Position numbers and translations under genes: made by a program. A stretch of 64,000 bases of DNA from JACCXG01 sp963836735 (lineage in GTDB: Bacteria; Acidobacteriota; Vicinamibacteria; Vicinamibacterales; 2-12-FULL-66-21). The stretch's first letter is position 1; every line of letters begins with the position of its first letter. Below are positions 10,295 to 19,843 of the stretch, piece by piece. The stretch lies in NCBI GenBank assembly GCA_963836735.1, contig CAWIKP010000014.1, positions 46,675-110,674 of the forward strand, in the 5' to 3' direction. The notes beneath the pieces were generated by a model. That model did not search any database. It saw nothing but the letters and a program-made list of their open reading frames with translations, and was not told the DNA's origin.

Positions 10295-10758
10295 AATCGC
10301 CGCCGAACTGAGCCGCATCGACCGGAGCGATCGAGATCGAGGCGCCGCCCGAGACGGGTCTGGCGAGCGCTGACCGTGCCGAGGAGCTGTCGGCCTGGTT
10401 CCAGGTGCGGATCGACGGCGAGATCGCGCCCGGCAGCGAAGTCTGGATGACGTCGATGCACCCCGAGCACGCCGGCCAGCGGTTCCGCGTCCGGTTCGTG
10501 GAGCTGGTGCCGCCGCGCCGCTTCGTGTGGCGATGGCATCCGGGCGAGATCGATCCCGCCGGTCGACTACTTGCGCGAGCCGCAGACGACGGTGACCTTC
10601 ACGCTCGAGCCGCGGCAGGAGGCACGCGGCTGAGCATGTCGGAGACCGGCTTCGACGAAATCTCGCTCGCCCGCCGGGCCAAGGCCCACGAGGACAACAG
10701 CCAGGGCTGGACCGAAGTGCTCGGCTGGCTGCAGGCCCATGTCGAAGCGACGCGTTGA
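10275..10758 (+). CDS. SRPBCC domain protein of the AHSA1 type, frameshifted
   Basis: The frames join into a typical activator-of-Hsp90-like SRPBCC protein: IEIEAPPET near the N-terminus, FRVRFVELVPPRRFVWRWHP in the middle, and GTRLSMSETGFDEISLARR before a C-terminal NSQGWTEVLGWLQAHVE. Shifts lie near 10335, 10390, 10560 and 10590. The start is not certain: an in-frame ATG at 10275 falls inside the operator. The stop overlaps the TTG start of the ArsR gene. Such pairs are usually repressor and small-molecule-binding partner, but the ligand is unknown. Confidence 0.7.
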
Positions 10759-11073
10759 CCGGATCGGTCGCCGGCGCCGCGCTGCTGTTCGCGGCGCTCG
10801 GCGACCGACCCGGATCGCCCTCCTCCAGCGACTCTCCGGGACGGGCCGGCGTCGATTCGGTGCTCGCCGAGATTTCCACAGCACGCGGCAGGGCGTAACC
10901 AAGCACCTGCACGTGCTCGCCGCCGCCGGAATCATCGACGGCGAGCGTCGCGGCCGCGAGCACGTCTGGGCGATCAATCCGGCTCGCCTGGCCGAGGCCA
11001 GCGGCATCTCGACGTCATCGCCCGAGGCTGGGACGACGCCCTGGCGCGGCTGAAGGTTCATCTGGATGGGTGA
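10755..11073 (+). CDS. ArsR-family winged-helix regulator, frameshifted
   Basis: From TTG 10755 the protein reads AALLFAALGDPTRIALLQRL after restoring one C in a short homopolymer at about 10805. It continues with the recognition helix region QGVTKHLHVLAAAGIIDGER and REHVWAINPARLAEA, and ends DDALARLKVHLDG in a third frame. These are the hallmarks of ArsR/SmtB proteins; no metal-binding cysteines are seen, so it belongs with the metal-independent group paired with SRPBCC proteins. The TTGA overlap with the preceding stop implies coupled translation. Confidence 0.75.
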
Positions 11074-11311
11074 AAGAGTCGCCGACGGCCCGCGTTACGC
11101 CGCCGGTAACCCCCTTTCGCGCGAAGTAAACGCTGCTCGGCACCTGCGCGACTTCCCGCCTGATTTCTTCGCTGCGGCAAGTGGTATTGCCGTTGCACGG
11201 TTTGACTGGTTCACCGAACGTTCAAACGTCCTTCAGGATCTCGTTACATCCTCAGGCGTGTCGCTGCCGGACCCTGGTCCGGCTGAACGTTAGTCAACGA
11301 GGAGGTCAGGG

Positions 11312-11905
11312 ATGAAGAGAATCATCATCGTGGGGGGCGCAGTCATCGCAGTTGCCGCAAGCGGCTTCGCGTTCTCGGATGGGGGCAGTGGGAAGTTCAG
11401 CGAGTTCCTCACCGGGCTCAAGGAGGCGCCGGCGATCGTTTCCACCGGGGCAACCGGCACGTTCGAAGCGTCGATTAGCAAAGACGGATCCGCAATCGAC
11501 TACGTCCTGACCTTCCAGAATCTCGAGAGCGACGTTCGCCAGGCTCACATCCACATCGGGTATCCACAGAATGCTGGCAATATCGTTCTGTGGCTGTGCG
11601 ACTCCGCGCCGCCCCTGCCGCAGGTTTCACCCGTCGCATCGACCCCTCTATGTGTACAGAACGACCCGAACGACTTCCGTAATGGGAGGGTTACCGGGAC
11701 GCTCACCAAGGCCGACGTCATCGCCCTGACTGCGAACGGCATCGCTGGTCCGGCCGACTGGAACGAGGTGGTGGCGTTGGTTCGCGATGGCAGGACCTAC
11801 GCGAACGTGCACACCGCGACCATCGGCGCCGGCGAGATCCGCAGCCAGATCGATAACGGCGATGACGCCGACGGCGAGCACGGCCATCAGCAAGGCGGGC
11901 ACTGA
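11312..11905 (+). CDS. CHRD-domain secreted protein
   Basis: An intact 197-residue protein with a signal peptide (IIIVGGAVIAVAASGFAFS). The CHRD-like beta domain runs from FSEFLTGLKEAPAIVSTG through AIDYVLTFQNLES, QAHIHIGYP and NVHTATIGAGEIRSQI near residue 175. The C-terminus is His/Asp rich (DGEHGHQQGGH). CHRD domains were first seen in chordin and occur widely in bacterial secreted proteins without a proven biochemical role. A GAGGAGGT ribosome binding site lies 10 bp upstream of the ATG. It is one of the few unbroken genes in the first 19 kb. Confidence 0.85.
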   Translation: MKRIIIVGGAVIAVAASGFAFSDGGSGKFSEFLTGLKEAPAIVSTGATGTFEASISKDGSAIDYVLTFQNLESDVRQAHIHIGYPQNAGNIVLWLCDSAPPLPQVSPVASTPLCVQNDPNDFRNGRVTGTLTKADVIALTANGIAGPADWNEVVALVRDGRTYANVHTATIGAGEIRSQIDNGDDADGEHGHQQGGH

Positions 11906-11984
11906 GCCGCAGGACTGACGCTGTGGCGACAGGCAGCCTCCGGGAGCCTGTCGCCCCAGTTCCTGACGCGACCCGGCTCATCCT

Positions 11985-13063
11985 CTACCACTTCTGGAAG
12001 TCCGCGGTCACGAACTCCGCGGCGGTCTCCGCCGCTCGAATCAGCCACTTGTTGCCGCGGTGGTCGAGATCGTTCCTGATCGCCTTGCTGACGTCCGGGT
12101 ACCCAGATGGACGTTCGCGAGCTCGTATCCCATGGCTTCCAGCATCGCCGGCTCGACCAAGGTCGTCGGGATGTTCCTGGACTTCGATCTTGCGGGCGTT
12201 GGGTGACAGCCGTCGCACGACCAGGTATGCTGCATCTGATACCAGGGATCGGGGGCGCGGAACCGGCCGGCGGCGAGGAGAGCGCCCGGCCGCGCGTGCG
12301 CGCGCGGTTGTCGGTGCACGAGCGACCAGGCCGACAGCACGATCGCCTTGGCCTCTCGAACGAATCGTCCGCCCCGCCAGATCCCCAACGCACCCAGCGT
12401 GGCCGGCCCAGGCTGCCGGGACCGGCCGCACGACGGGCGAATTTCTCGTAGGTCACACCCTCCTCGGTAACCCCGGCTCTCAGCGGCTTGCGGTAGCGAT
12501 CGCTAATGCGGTTGTCCTCCACCAGCTTGTCCATCTTCTTCCAGAAGCGGCGCCGCTCGCGCTCTTCCACGGCGAACAACCGCCGCAGCCACATGTGCTG
12601 TTCATCGATGGTGAACGGACGGGGAGTGGCCAGTCCGGCGCGGTATCCGGCCAGGATGTCCGCACAAATCCCTTTGCGCGCCCTGCGCTTCGCGGGGCGC
12701 GACAGGAGGGCGCTGGCGGCGAGCCGGACCACGTCGACCGTGTAGGGCATGTCGGCGGCCTCGTCGACATCGTTGATGCCCCACACCAGCCGGCCCTCAC
12801 GATCCCGCCAGACGCCGTAGTTCAAGAGGTGGCTATCAACGATGCCGATCACCATCGGGGCCCGGGCGAGATCCTCGCAAATCGTCAGGATGGTCTCGGC
12901 CCAGCGCCAGTACGTGGCGCGCAGAAACACGAACGCGCTCTCGCGCATCTTTTCGTGCTTCGTGTCCAGAATCGTCCCGCCAGACCTCATCGAGCTGGCC
13001 GGCCAGCCACCGCTCGTAGTTCTCCAGCGACTCGTTGAACGGCTGAATATCCTTGCGTTGCAC
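11985..13063 (-). CDS. DUF2252 family protein, frameshifted
   Basis: From ATG 13063 (MQRKDIQPFNESLENYERWL) the frames join into DUF2252: ILDTKHEKMRESAFVFLRAT, IVDSHLLNYGVWRDREGRL, WGINDVDEAADMPYTVDVV, then RKPLRAGVTEEGVTYEKFA and, in shifted frames, YELANVHLG and DHRGNKWLIRAAETAAEFV, ending at 11985. DSH-NYG and NDVDEA correspond to the HGD and DFD motifs of the family's kinase-like fold. No signal peptide is seen, unlike the other copy at 4.8-6.0 kb. Shifts lie near 12970, 12380 and 12110. Function unknown. Confidence 0.75.
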
Positions 13064-13109
13064 GGCCGTCCTCCTGTCCGTCGCCCGATTGGACGTGTGA
13101 ACCGCGGAG

Positions 13110-14700
13110 CTATTTGGCGGCGGCCACCTGGCGGATCCATTCCACGAGGCGGCGCTTGTAGGTCGTCCAGTCCGCGCGTCCCTCCCAGTTCTCGAGGCCG
13201 TGAGGGGCGCCGTCGAGCGCGATCACCTCATGCCTGGCGCCGACATCCGCAAGGCGTTGCGCGAAGGCCTGGGCCTGCGCCCACAGCCGTTCGCCCGTGC
13301 CGTTGATCAGCAGCAGCGGCGGCATGTTCCTGTGCGCCTGGTAGAGCGGTGAGTATCGCCGCAGCAGCGCCCTGGACTCGTCGTCCAGCGTGTTGCGCCT
13401 GAACAGACGCACCAGCAGCGACCGCGGTGAGGCGTCGGTGACCATCGGGGAAAGTCGTAGACCCCGTAGAACGAGACCACGCCGGCGAGGCTCGCGTCCT
13501 CGGTCGCGATCTGCGTCACCATCTGTCCGCTCGCGGATTCTCCAATCAGAACGATGCGCGAGGGGTCGATGTTGAAGCGTGTATGCGAGCCGCGCACGAA
13601 CCGAATCGCCTCACGCACGTCCGCGAGCTGGTCTTCATGGGTCGCAGCCGGCGTGAGCCGGTAGTCGATCGAAAACCAGGCGAGCCCCGCGCGCGCCAGC
13701 GGCTCGAAGAGGGGCGTGACATAGGTGACCTTGTCACCCGCCTCCCACCCGCCGCCATGAACGACGATGACGGCAGGAACCGGTTGGGCCGCGCGCGGAA
13801 CGAACGCGTCGAGCTTCAGCTGGCGCGACCTGTCGTAGACGATGTCTTTCAGCAGCGAAGTGCCTTCGTATGGCCGGAACGCGTCGCGGGGAACTGGTGC
13901 CAGCGCCGACAGCCAGGCGGTGAGCTCGCGCTTGTAGGCCCACTGGCTCGGCCACCAGTTTTCGCTGCGATGACTGGCGCCCTTCACCTCGACGAGCTGG
14001 CAGCGCCCGTTCCCCTTGTCGACATCACGGCAATATCGCTGCGCCCGATCGACTGGCGCCTCGCGGGTCAGCGCTGCCGTGCACGACGAGGAGCGGGCAG
14101 CCCGACCGCGCTGGCAGAAGGTGCCGCGCGCGCGAGCAGCCCGCGGTCGACGTCTTTGAGCCCGGGTGCCGCGTGAGATCGTAGAACCCACCGATGAGCA
14201 CCGCGCCGATGACACCCGCGGGACGCTCGGCGGCAAGGAGCGCCGCGAGATGACCCCCGGAGTCTTCGCCGAGCAGCACGAGGCGATCGGGATCGATGCG
14301 AAGCTCGCGGGCCCGGCAGCGGAGGAACGAGAGGGCCACACGGATATCGGCGAGCGAGTCTTCGTACCGCGCCAACCCTCCGAGCCGGTAGTCGAGCGCG
14401 AACCAGTTGTAGCCCGCGTGAGTCAGGAGCTCGAGGATCTGTCCGACATGAGCGGCACGGCTGCCCGACGTCCATCCGCCGCCATGAATGACCACTACGG
14501 ACGGACGAAGACCGGGACCTTGTTGAACGTAGGCGTCGAGGGCCAGGTCGCCTGCGTAGGGAATCTCGCCCTTGACGCCCGGGACGATGTAGTTGCCGTC
14601 GGAATTGCGGACGTCGAGCGCAGGGCACGGTTGCGCGAGTGCCGCAGGCGCAGCGAGTGCGAGTGTGAAAACGATCGAAACGAACGGAATCGACAGCCGG
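13110..14700 (-). CDS. Secreted esterase with two alpha/beta-hydrolase domains, frameshifted
   Basis: Two successive carboxylesterase-like domains are visible. The first has VVIHGGGWTSGSRA, the oxyanion-hole motif, and LVLLGEDSGGHLAALLA around the nucleophile position. The second has VIVVHGGGWEAGD, FSIDYRLTPA, IVLIGESASGQMV and, in the 3' frame, GAPHGLENW with the catalytic His. The N-terminus has RRLRRL followed by a hydrophobic signal sequence, but no convincing start codon was found, so the 5' limit is approximate. At least two indels (near 14060 and 13445) are needed. In the first domain GEDSGG has Asp before the Ser, and its His lies near KGASHRSENW. It follows the hydrolase at 14729-15861 with almost no gap. 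Confidence 0.75.
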
Positions 14701-14728
14701 CGGAGCCGCCGGCTGCCGGTGAGCGCAG

Positions 14729-15861
14729 TTATGGCTGTCGTGCCGCCAGCCCGAACGCGGTCAGGACCTCGTTCGCGGTGAAGTTGCAGTGGCCGTATCG
14801 GACCACGGGGATCGGGAAGAACCGGCCGCGGCCGGACAGATCGACCTTCGGCAGGTAGAGCAGCTCGTGCCAGAAGGGAATCAACTCGTCTCCGGTCGTG
14901 TGGAGGGTCACGAGCGGGATGCTCAGATTGCCGTTAGTCTCGTACTGAGTCAGCGCGGCCCGCGCAACGGGGGACGCGGTGAAGCGCTGGACCAACAGAT
15001 TCAGCCGCAGGTCGTTGCTCGATCCGAAATACCAGCGCAGGCGGTTGCCGAACGGATTTCCGCCGAGCTTCATGGCGGCGTCGTTGGCGCCGAGGACGTT
15101 GTAAGTGAGCAGGTTGACCGTCGTCTTTGCCGATAGTGGTCGGGTCGGCTGGATCGTAGGCCGCCCGCGAGACTCGCATCAGCTCCCGCGCCGCGGCAGG
15201 GTTGGCGGCGAGCGCTTCGGGAATGGTTTTCAAAGCCAATAACGGCCAGGCCGCGATCAGTTCGGGTGGACTGCTGATCGCCGATCCGAGAGGAATGACC
15301 CCACGAAAGAAATAGTCGAACAGCACGCGGAAGTCGCCGACCGAATCGAGCTGCGCCCGAAAGCTGCCAATCGGCGCGCAGGCGGCGATCGCGCTGTCGA
15401 AGAGCTCAGGCCACCGCTCGGCCAGGAGCGTGGCGACCAGGCCACCTTCGGAAACGCCTGCGACATGGGTGCGCACCGCTGGCGGGGCCGCCGCGACCAG
15501 GTCGCGGATGTCATCGACGCCTTCCAGTATGGCGAGTCCGTTCTGGCGGTAGGTCGTCGTCGCAAAGGCGTAGCCGAGACCCAACACGAGCTGAGGAATC
15601 AGGGTGCCATCCGGAAGCGCCGAGGTGGTAGAAATTGAGAACCGGGTTGGACGACGGAACATATCCGTGCGCGAACACGACCAGCTCGCCATTCCAGATC
15701 TCGGGCGGCGGCATGCAAATGAGCGTGAACGCGCCGCTCGACAGTTGCTGGCGCGCGCAGCCGGGGATCGGCGGGATCGGGGGCTGGGCCAATGCCGCGG
15801 CCGGCAGGAGGGTGGCGCCTGCCAGCAGGGCGGCGGCGAGGATTCGTCTGAGCATCTTCAT
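14729..15861 (-). CDS. Secreted alpha/beta hydrolase, frameshifted
   Basis: From ATG 15861 the protein has a signal peptide (RILAAALLAGATLLPAAALAQ), a Cys-containing segment (PGCARQQLSSGAFTLICMPP), then ELVVFAHGYVPSSNPVL. After an indel near 15590 it continues to HVAGVSEGGLVATLLAERWP, a G-x-S-x-G nucleophile elbow. A shift near 15125 leads to the end, with PLVTLHTTGDELIPFWHELLY and RYGHCNFTANEVLTAF carrying the likely acid and His. The family is that of large secreted esterases (tannase/feruloyl-esterase-like folds); the substrate is unknown. It appears to be cotranscribed with the two-domain esterase downstream. Confidence 0.75.
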
Positions 15862-15917
15862 TTGTGACTCCTGTCACGAAGCTGACCGGGAAATGATGCC
15901 GCGTGTGCGAGGTCGGG

Positions 15918-15923
15918 ATTATA
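15918..15923 (-). promoter_or_regulatory. Candidate -10 element for the secreted hydrolase
   Basis: TATAAT on the minus strand, within CTATAATCCCGAC, 57 bp before the hydrolase start. The same 13-base string occurs in front of the hybrid kinase at 28121-28133, which supports it as a promoter core. No good -35 was recognised. Confidence 0.45.
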
Positions 15924-15929
15924 GCGGAG

Positions 15930-16820
15930 CTACGTCATCCGCTCGACGTAGGTCTCGACGGTCTGCGGCGTGACGCCAAACCGATCGGCGGACTGTCTTC
16001 CATCCCGGGAACGGCGGTGCTTCCGTGGCCGAGTACAGGCCCAGCGTCATCAACCTCGCCGCGACTTCGTTGAAAGGCTTAACGATGGGGGAGCAGCCGC
16101 ATCGCGGCGGCCGGGACGTGCCGGCGCTTGCCTGACGTCTTGAAGCGGCGCTCGAGCAGCGTCGCGAGGTGGTTCTGGGAGACGTTCGAGGGACCGCCGG
16201 CATCGACCGCCTCGTTCACGACTTCCGGGCGCGCGAGAATCTTCACCGCGAACTCGGCGACGTCGTCAACCGCGATGTAGTTGGCGATCCGGTTGCCGTC
16301 GCCGAAGATCGTGGCGACGCCCTTCTCACGGATGCCCTTCCCGATGATTTCATCGATCCAGGTGTCCATGAAGGCGGTCGGCCGCAGCATCACGTAGGGC
16401 ACGCCGCTCCGCCGGATGGCATCCTCGATGTACCACTTGATGCGGAAGATATCGACCGGCGCGTCCTGTGCGACGCCTTTGTACGACACGTAAATCAACC
16501 GGCGCACGCCGGTGTTGCGTGCGGCCGCGCAGAGATTCTGATACGCCGACAGGTCGATGCGCGACGGGCTGGTGGGTCCCTTGCCCATGTTGTTGTTGGC
16601 GGTGGCGACGATGTGGTCGACGCCGCGGCACGCCTCGGTGAGCTTCGGCACGTCGCGAAGGTCCACCGGCGCGATTTCCGCGCCGGACGCGAGGCGGGAC
16701 AAGGCATCACGGTTCCGTGCGAGCGCCCGCACCCTGGTGCCGGAGGTGAGCAGTTTGCGAGCGATGACCCGCCGAGCTGACCCGTGGCGCCGACGACGAG
16801 CACTCAGGCGATTCGGTCAT
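15930..16820 (-). CDS. NmrA-like NAD(P)-binding protein, frameshifted
   Basis: The dinucleotide-binding motif VLVVGATGQLGG lies at the N-terminus, either from ATG 16820 after an indel or from GTG 16803. The main frame includes RALARNRDALSRLASG, VDHIVATANNNMG, RLIYVSYKGVAQDAP and GVPYVMLRPTAFMDTWIDEI, the atypical short-chain reductase pattern of NmrA/HSCARG proteins, which often sense redox cofactors rather than catalyse. The 3' part (PFNEVAARLMTLGLYSATE, TPQTVETYVERM) is in other frames and ends at 15930. Shifts lie near 16780, 16100 and 15990. Confidence 0.75.
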
Positions 16821-16952
16821 ACGCTCTCCCGATGGCACGCGCAGCATCATATCGCTGTCGGCGGTGAAGCGGCAACCGGCCGTAGCGGAGGGAAGCAGAC
16901 GATCCGTCCAGCCTAAGGCTGGTACAAATATTGACGTACATGAGGCGAGGCA

Positions 16953-17194
16953 ATGGGCAGGCGGGTGAATGTGCCGATCTCGACGGCGCGCGCGAAGCTG
17001 TTTCAGCTGGCGGACCTCGTGCGCTCGTCGGATGAGGATGTCGTCGTCGTGCTCGGCAGCGGGGCGAGCCAGACCGCGTGGCGTTGGTGCGCGAGGCGAG
17101 GGCTCGCGATCTCGAGGCCCGCGCGTCCGAGCTCGAAACGGCGCGACCGGCAGCCCTTCAAGCTCCGGGCAGCCTGACTTTTGACTCTCGATGA
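16953..17194 (+). CDS. Phd/YefM-type antitoxin, one frameshift
   Basis: The protein begins VNVPISTARAKLFQLADLV, the classic N-terminal DNA-binding segment of Phd/YefM antitoxins, followed by EDVVVVL and, after an indel near 17065, EPDRVALVREARARDLEARA. The frame ends at TGA 17192-17194. A PIN-domain toxin gene starts 110 bp downstream, forming a toxin-antitoxin pair. The AT-rich segment GTACAAATATTGACGTAC at 16922-16939 just before the start is a likely promoter/operator for autoregulation. Confidence 0.7.
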
Positions 17195-17304
17195 CGCCGG
17201 TCTGGACGCGGCGCTCCGCACGATTCGAATGGAGTGGACACGACGCGAGGGGAGGACCCGTGTGGCCCTGCCAACGTTCCCAAAAAGGGGCGGCGTCGCC
17301 GCCG

Positions 17305-17707
17305 GTGAGTGTTGCCGTTACTGATACGCACGCACTGATTGGTACGCGATCGGTCCTTCACGCCGGCTCGGTCGGCAGGCCCGCGCGCTGTTCGATCGTG
17401 CCGAACGAGGGCCAGGCGACGATCTTCGGTGCCGGTGCTGGTCCTGGTGGAGATGCCGGAGGCCATCCGGCGCGGCAGTGTCCGGCGCGACCCCGGATTC
17501 AGCCGCTGGTCAGCCGCAGTTGCTCGCCTCCGGCGGGTTCGTCGCCGCAGACCTCACCCCGGTCGGTCGTCTTCGAGGCTGAACGACTTATGGCATCCCT
17601 GAGCGTGGCGATCGGCTGATCGCTGCCACCGCCGCTGCGTCGGGTATCCGCTCATCACGAACGATTCAGATATTGCCCGGCATGCGGGCGTCAGCACGCT
17701 CTGGTAG
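17305..17707 (+). CDS. PIN-domain (VapC-like) ribonuclease toxin, frameshifted
   Basis: From GTG 17305 the protein starts VSVAVTDTHALI, with the first catalytic Asp of the PIN fold; restoring one T at about 17341 gives the usual IWYA continuation. It proceeds with ARALFDRAERGQATI, VPVLVLVEMPEAIRRG with the conserved Glu, and ends, in another frame, DRLIAATAAASGYPLITND, with the final acidic cluster, to TAG at 17705-17707. PIN toxins cleave RNA and are neutralised by the antitoxin encoded upstream. Several indels are needed. Confidence 0.7.
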
Positions 17708-17715
17708 TTGAAGAT

Positions 17716-17763
17716 CGACTCCCAACCTCTTGGGAGTTGGAAGTTGGAGGTTGGAAGTTTTTA
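17716..17763. repeat. 3'-end repeat of 7-bp TTGGAAG-type words
   Basis: Just after the toxin stop lie ACTCCCAA and its complement TTGGGAGT, four bases apart, followed by further 7-bp words TTGGAAG, TTGGAGG, TTGGAAG and then TTTTT. It looks like a hairpin with a T-run, so it could end transcription on the plus strand. It resembles the larger inverted repeat at 54.8 kb. Confidence 0.6.
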
Positions 17764-17880
17764 CCTCCGGCTTGGCGCTACTGAACTTCCAGGAGCTGGT
17801 CCATAATCAACGCGGTTCGCCGGCGGTGTTCGCCGCGATGCGATCCCGAATGTGCCAGAGTATCTGCATGAGGTTCCCGG

Positions 17881-18666
17881 ATGCATCTCAGATCAGTCGC
17901 GATAGTGGCGCCGCGACGCTCGCATGCGCTGGCGCGTCGGCGATCGTCGGCGCCCAGACCGCACCTGCCCCGCCCGCCGGCTTCACCGCCCTGTTCAATG
18001 GCAAGGATTTGAGCGGCTGGCGCGGACGGCCTGGTGGGGGCGGTGTGTTCAGCCCCTATGTGGAGGCGAAGTTCACGCCGGAAGAGCGCGCGGCGAAGCA
18101 GAAGGAATGGAACGCCGACCGGGATCTCCACTGGCGGGTCGACACCGCCAAGGGCGAGATCGTCTCCGACGGCAAGGGCGTGCATCTCGCGACCGAGAAG
18201 CCCTATGGCGACTTCGAGTTTCGCGTCGACTGGCTGCTCACGCAGCCGGGCGGGGACTCCGGGATCTACCTTCGCGACTATCCACAGGTGCAACTCTGGG
18301 ATCCCGCCAATCCCCGCGAGCAGAAGAACGGCGCGGACAAGGGATCGGGCGGGCTGTGGAACAACAACCCGGACAACCCGGGCGATGGCCGCTCGTGAAA
18401 GCCGACAATCCCGATCGGCGAGTGGAACACGATGACGATCAAGATGGTCGGGCACTCGCGTGTGGGTCACGCTGAACGGAAAGCCGACCGTCGTCGGTCA
18501 GGTGCTCGACAACTTCTTCGATCGACCCAGCCCCGTCTTGCCGACCGGTTCAATCGAGCTGCAGACTCACGGCTCGGAAGTCCGCTTCCGGAACATTTAC
18601 GTGCGCGAGATTCCAGCCGCCGAGGCGAAGAAGCTGCTCGCGACCGTCGAGGGCGGCGTCAAATAG
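17881..18666 (+). CDS. DUF1080 (3-keto-disaccharide hydrolase-like) secreted protein, frameshifted
   Basis: From ATG 17881 a short signal peptide can be read across an indel (MHLRSVAIVA, then ATLACAGASAIVGAQ). The concanavalin-like DUF1080 domain follows: GFTALFNGKDLSGWRG near residue 35, ATEKPYGDFEFRVDWLL, GGDSGIYLRDYPQVQLWD, GEWNTMTIKMVGHS and LNGKPTVVGQVLDN, ending GSIELQTHGSEVRFRNIYVRE. Some family members hydrolyse 3-ketoglucosides. Two further indels lie near 18400 and 18465. It sits 38 bp before the next secreted protein on the same strand and is probably cotranscribed with it. Confidence 0.8.
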
Positions 18667-18703
18667 TCTTTCGGCCAGGGTCAGTCGTCTGGGAGGAGAT
18701 GCC

Positions 18704-19265
18704 ATGCGTGCTTCGTTGCTCGTCGCTCTGTTCAGCCTGATCGTGCCGGCCGCGCAGCAGCCGCTCAGCCCCGACGCGGAAGGATTCATCCGCAACTGGC
18801 TGGTGCTGGCGCCGATCGCGATCGAGGGGGAGTCCGGCGCACCGAAATCGACCGCGACTTCCTCAAGGGCGAGGCGACGATCAAGCCGAAGGCCGGCGAC
18901 AAGGTGACCGTCGGCGGCAAGGAGCTGACCTGGAAGGCGCACCAGACGTCCGACTACTTCATCGACTTCCTGCAGTCGTTCGGCAAGGAGCGCGGCGAGT
19001 ACGTCGCCGGCTACGCCGTCGCTTACGTCGTCGCCGACGAGGAGATGAAGGTGACGCTGGCGCTCAGCACGAACGATCAGGGCAAGGCGTGGCTCAACGG
19101 CAAGGAGGTCTTCAAGTTCGCCGAGACGCGCGACGCTCGAGAAGGACACCGACCGCGTGGACGTGACGCTCGCAAAGGGCAGAACGTCCTGGTCCTCAAG
19201 GTGATCAACGAAGTGAACAACTGGCAGGGCTGCGCCCGATTCCTGAAGGGCGGCGCGCCGGTCAC
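18704..19265 (+). pseudogene. Secreted protein of unknown family, 3' end lost
   Basis: From ATG 18704 there is a signal peptide (LLVALFSLIVPAAQQ) and then FIRNWLVLAPIAIEGESG, a beta-rich region (KVTVGGKELTWKAHQTSDYF, GYAVAYVVADEEMKVTLALS) and NDQGKAWLNGKEVFKF, KGQNVLVLKVINEVNNWQG. The order of strands and the sentence-like DQGKAWLNG element are as in carbohydrate-binding modules of the PA14/jelly-roll kind. The recognisable sequence stops at GGAPVTVF near 19265, where it collides with an equally truncated gene on the minus strand. Indels occur near 18840 and 19130. Confidence 0.6.
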
Positions 19266-19269
19266 CGTC

Positions 19270-19603
19270 TTCTCGACGTCCGCGACCGCCATGAACGACA
19301 GCCACTGCGTTCCGGCGTTGGCAATCGCACTCACGTCGACGATGCCGGCGACCGGAGCTCCGGCGGCTCTGGCGAGCACGTACGGGCGGTCACCTCGCTT
19401 GGTGTCCTCGAAGCGCCAGCCGAAGAGGTCGCCGTAGAAGCGCCTGGCCGCGTGCTCACGTCCCTGGTCATGAGGTCGTGCCAGACGAAGCGGCCCGAGT
19501 CCGCGGGATCGGCCGCCGCGGCCGGTGCGTCGGCGAGACCGTGGGCCGCAGCCAGCACGAACACTGCGCTGATCCAAATCGCGACGAGCGGTTTGCGCAT
19601 CAT
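19270..19603 (-). pseudogene. VOC/glyoxalase-like secreted protein, 3' end lost
   Basis: Starting at tandem ATG codons (19603, 19600) the protein has a signal peptide (PLVAIWISAVFVLAAAHGLA), then GRFVWHDLMTRD and, after an indel near 19455, RRFYGDLFGWRFEDT, GRPYVL-like strands and AGIVDVSAIANAGTQWLSF, the first module of a vicinal-oxygen-chelate fold. Normally about 60 more residues complete the second module. Here the similarity stops at VADVEKTV near 19270, facing the truncated plus-strand gene. Confidence 0.65.
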
Positions 19604-19656
19604 GAGTTCTTCCACGGTGAAGACGGGTTCGAACGTGGCCGGATGCAATCGTCGAG

Positions 19657-19790
19657 CCGTGTGAGAATCCGATGTCGTCCCGATGGTCGGGTGGGGAAGC
19701 CGACATCTTCAGACCGGGCGAAGCGGCGCATTCTCGAGGACGTCCTGAACAGACCGCCGGCCGACCGTGTGAGAATCCGGCCGACCGTGT
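19657..19790. repeat. Repeated CCGTGTGAGAATCCG words
   Basis: The 15-mer CCGTGTGAGAATCCG occurs at 19657-19671 and again at 19765-19779, and the second copy is followed by a shorter copy (GACCGTGTG). They lie between the VOC gene and the end of the kinase gene. They may be regulatory sites for the minus-strand VOC gene or an intergenic repeat. Confidence 0.4.
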
Positions 19791-19843
19791 GGCTCTCGCG
19801 CCGGGGCGCGGCTTCCGGCCGCGACCTTTCGTGGCAGTTCAGT

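Noticed and set aside
11066..11293. 75-codon frame before the CHRD gene
   Set aside because: No ribosome site, no family resemblance, and it overlaps the end of the ArsR gene; treated as intergenic.
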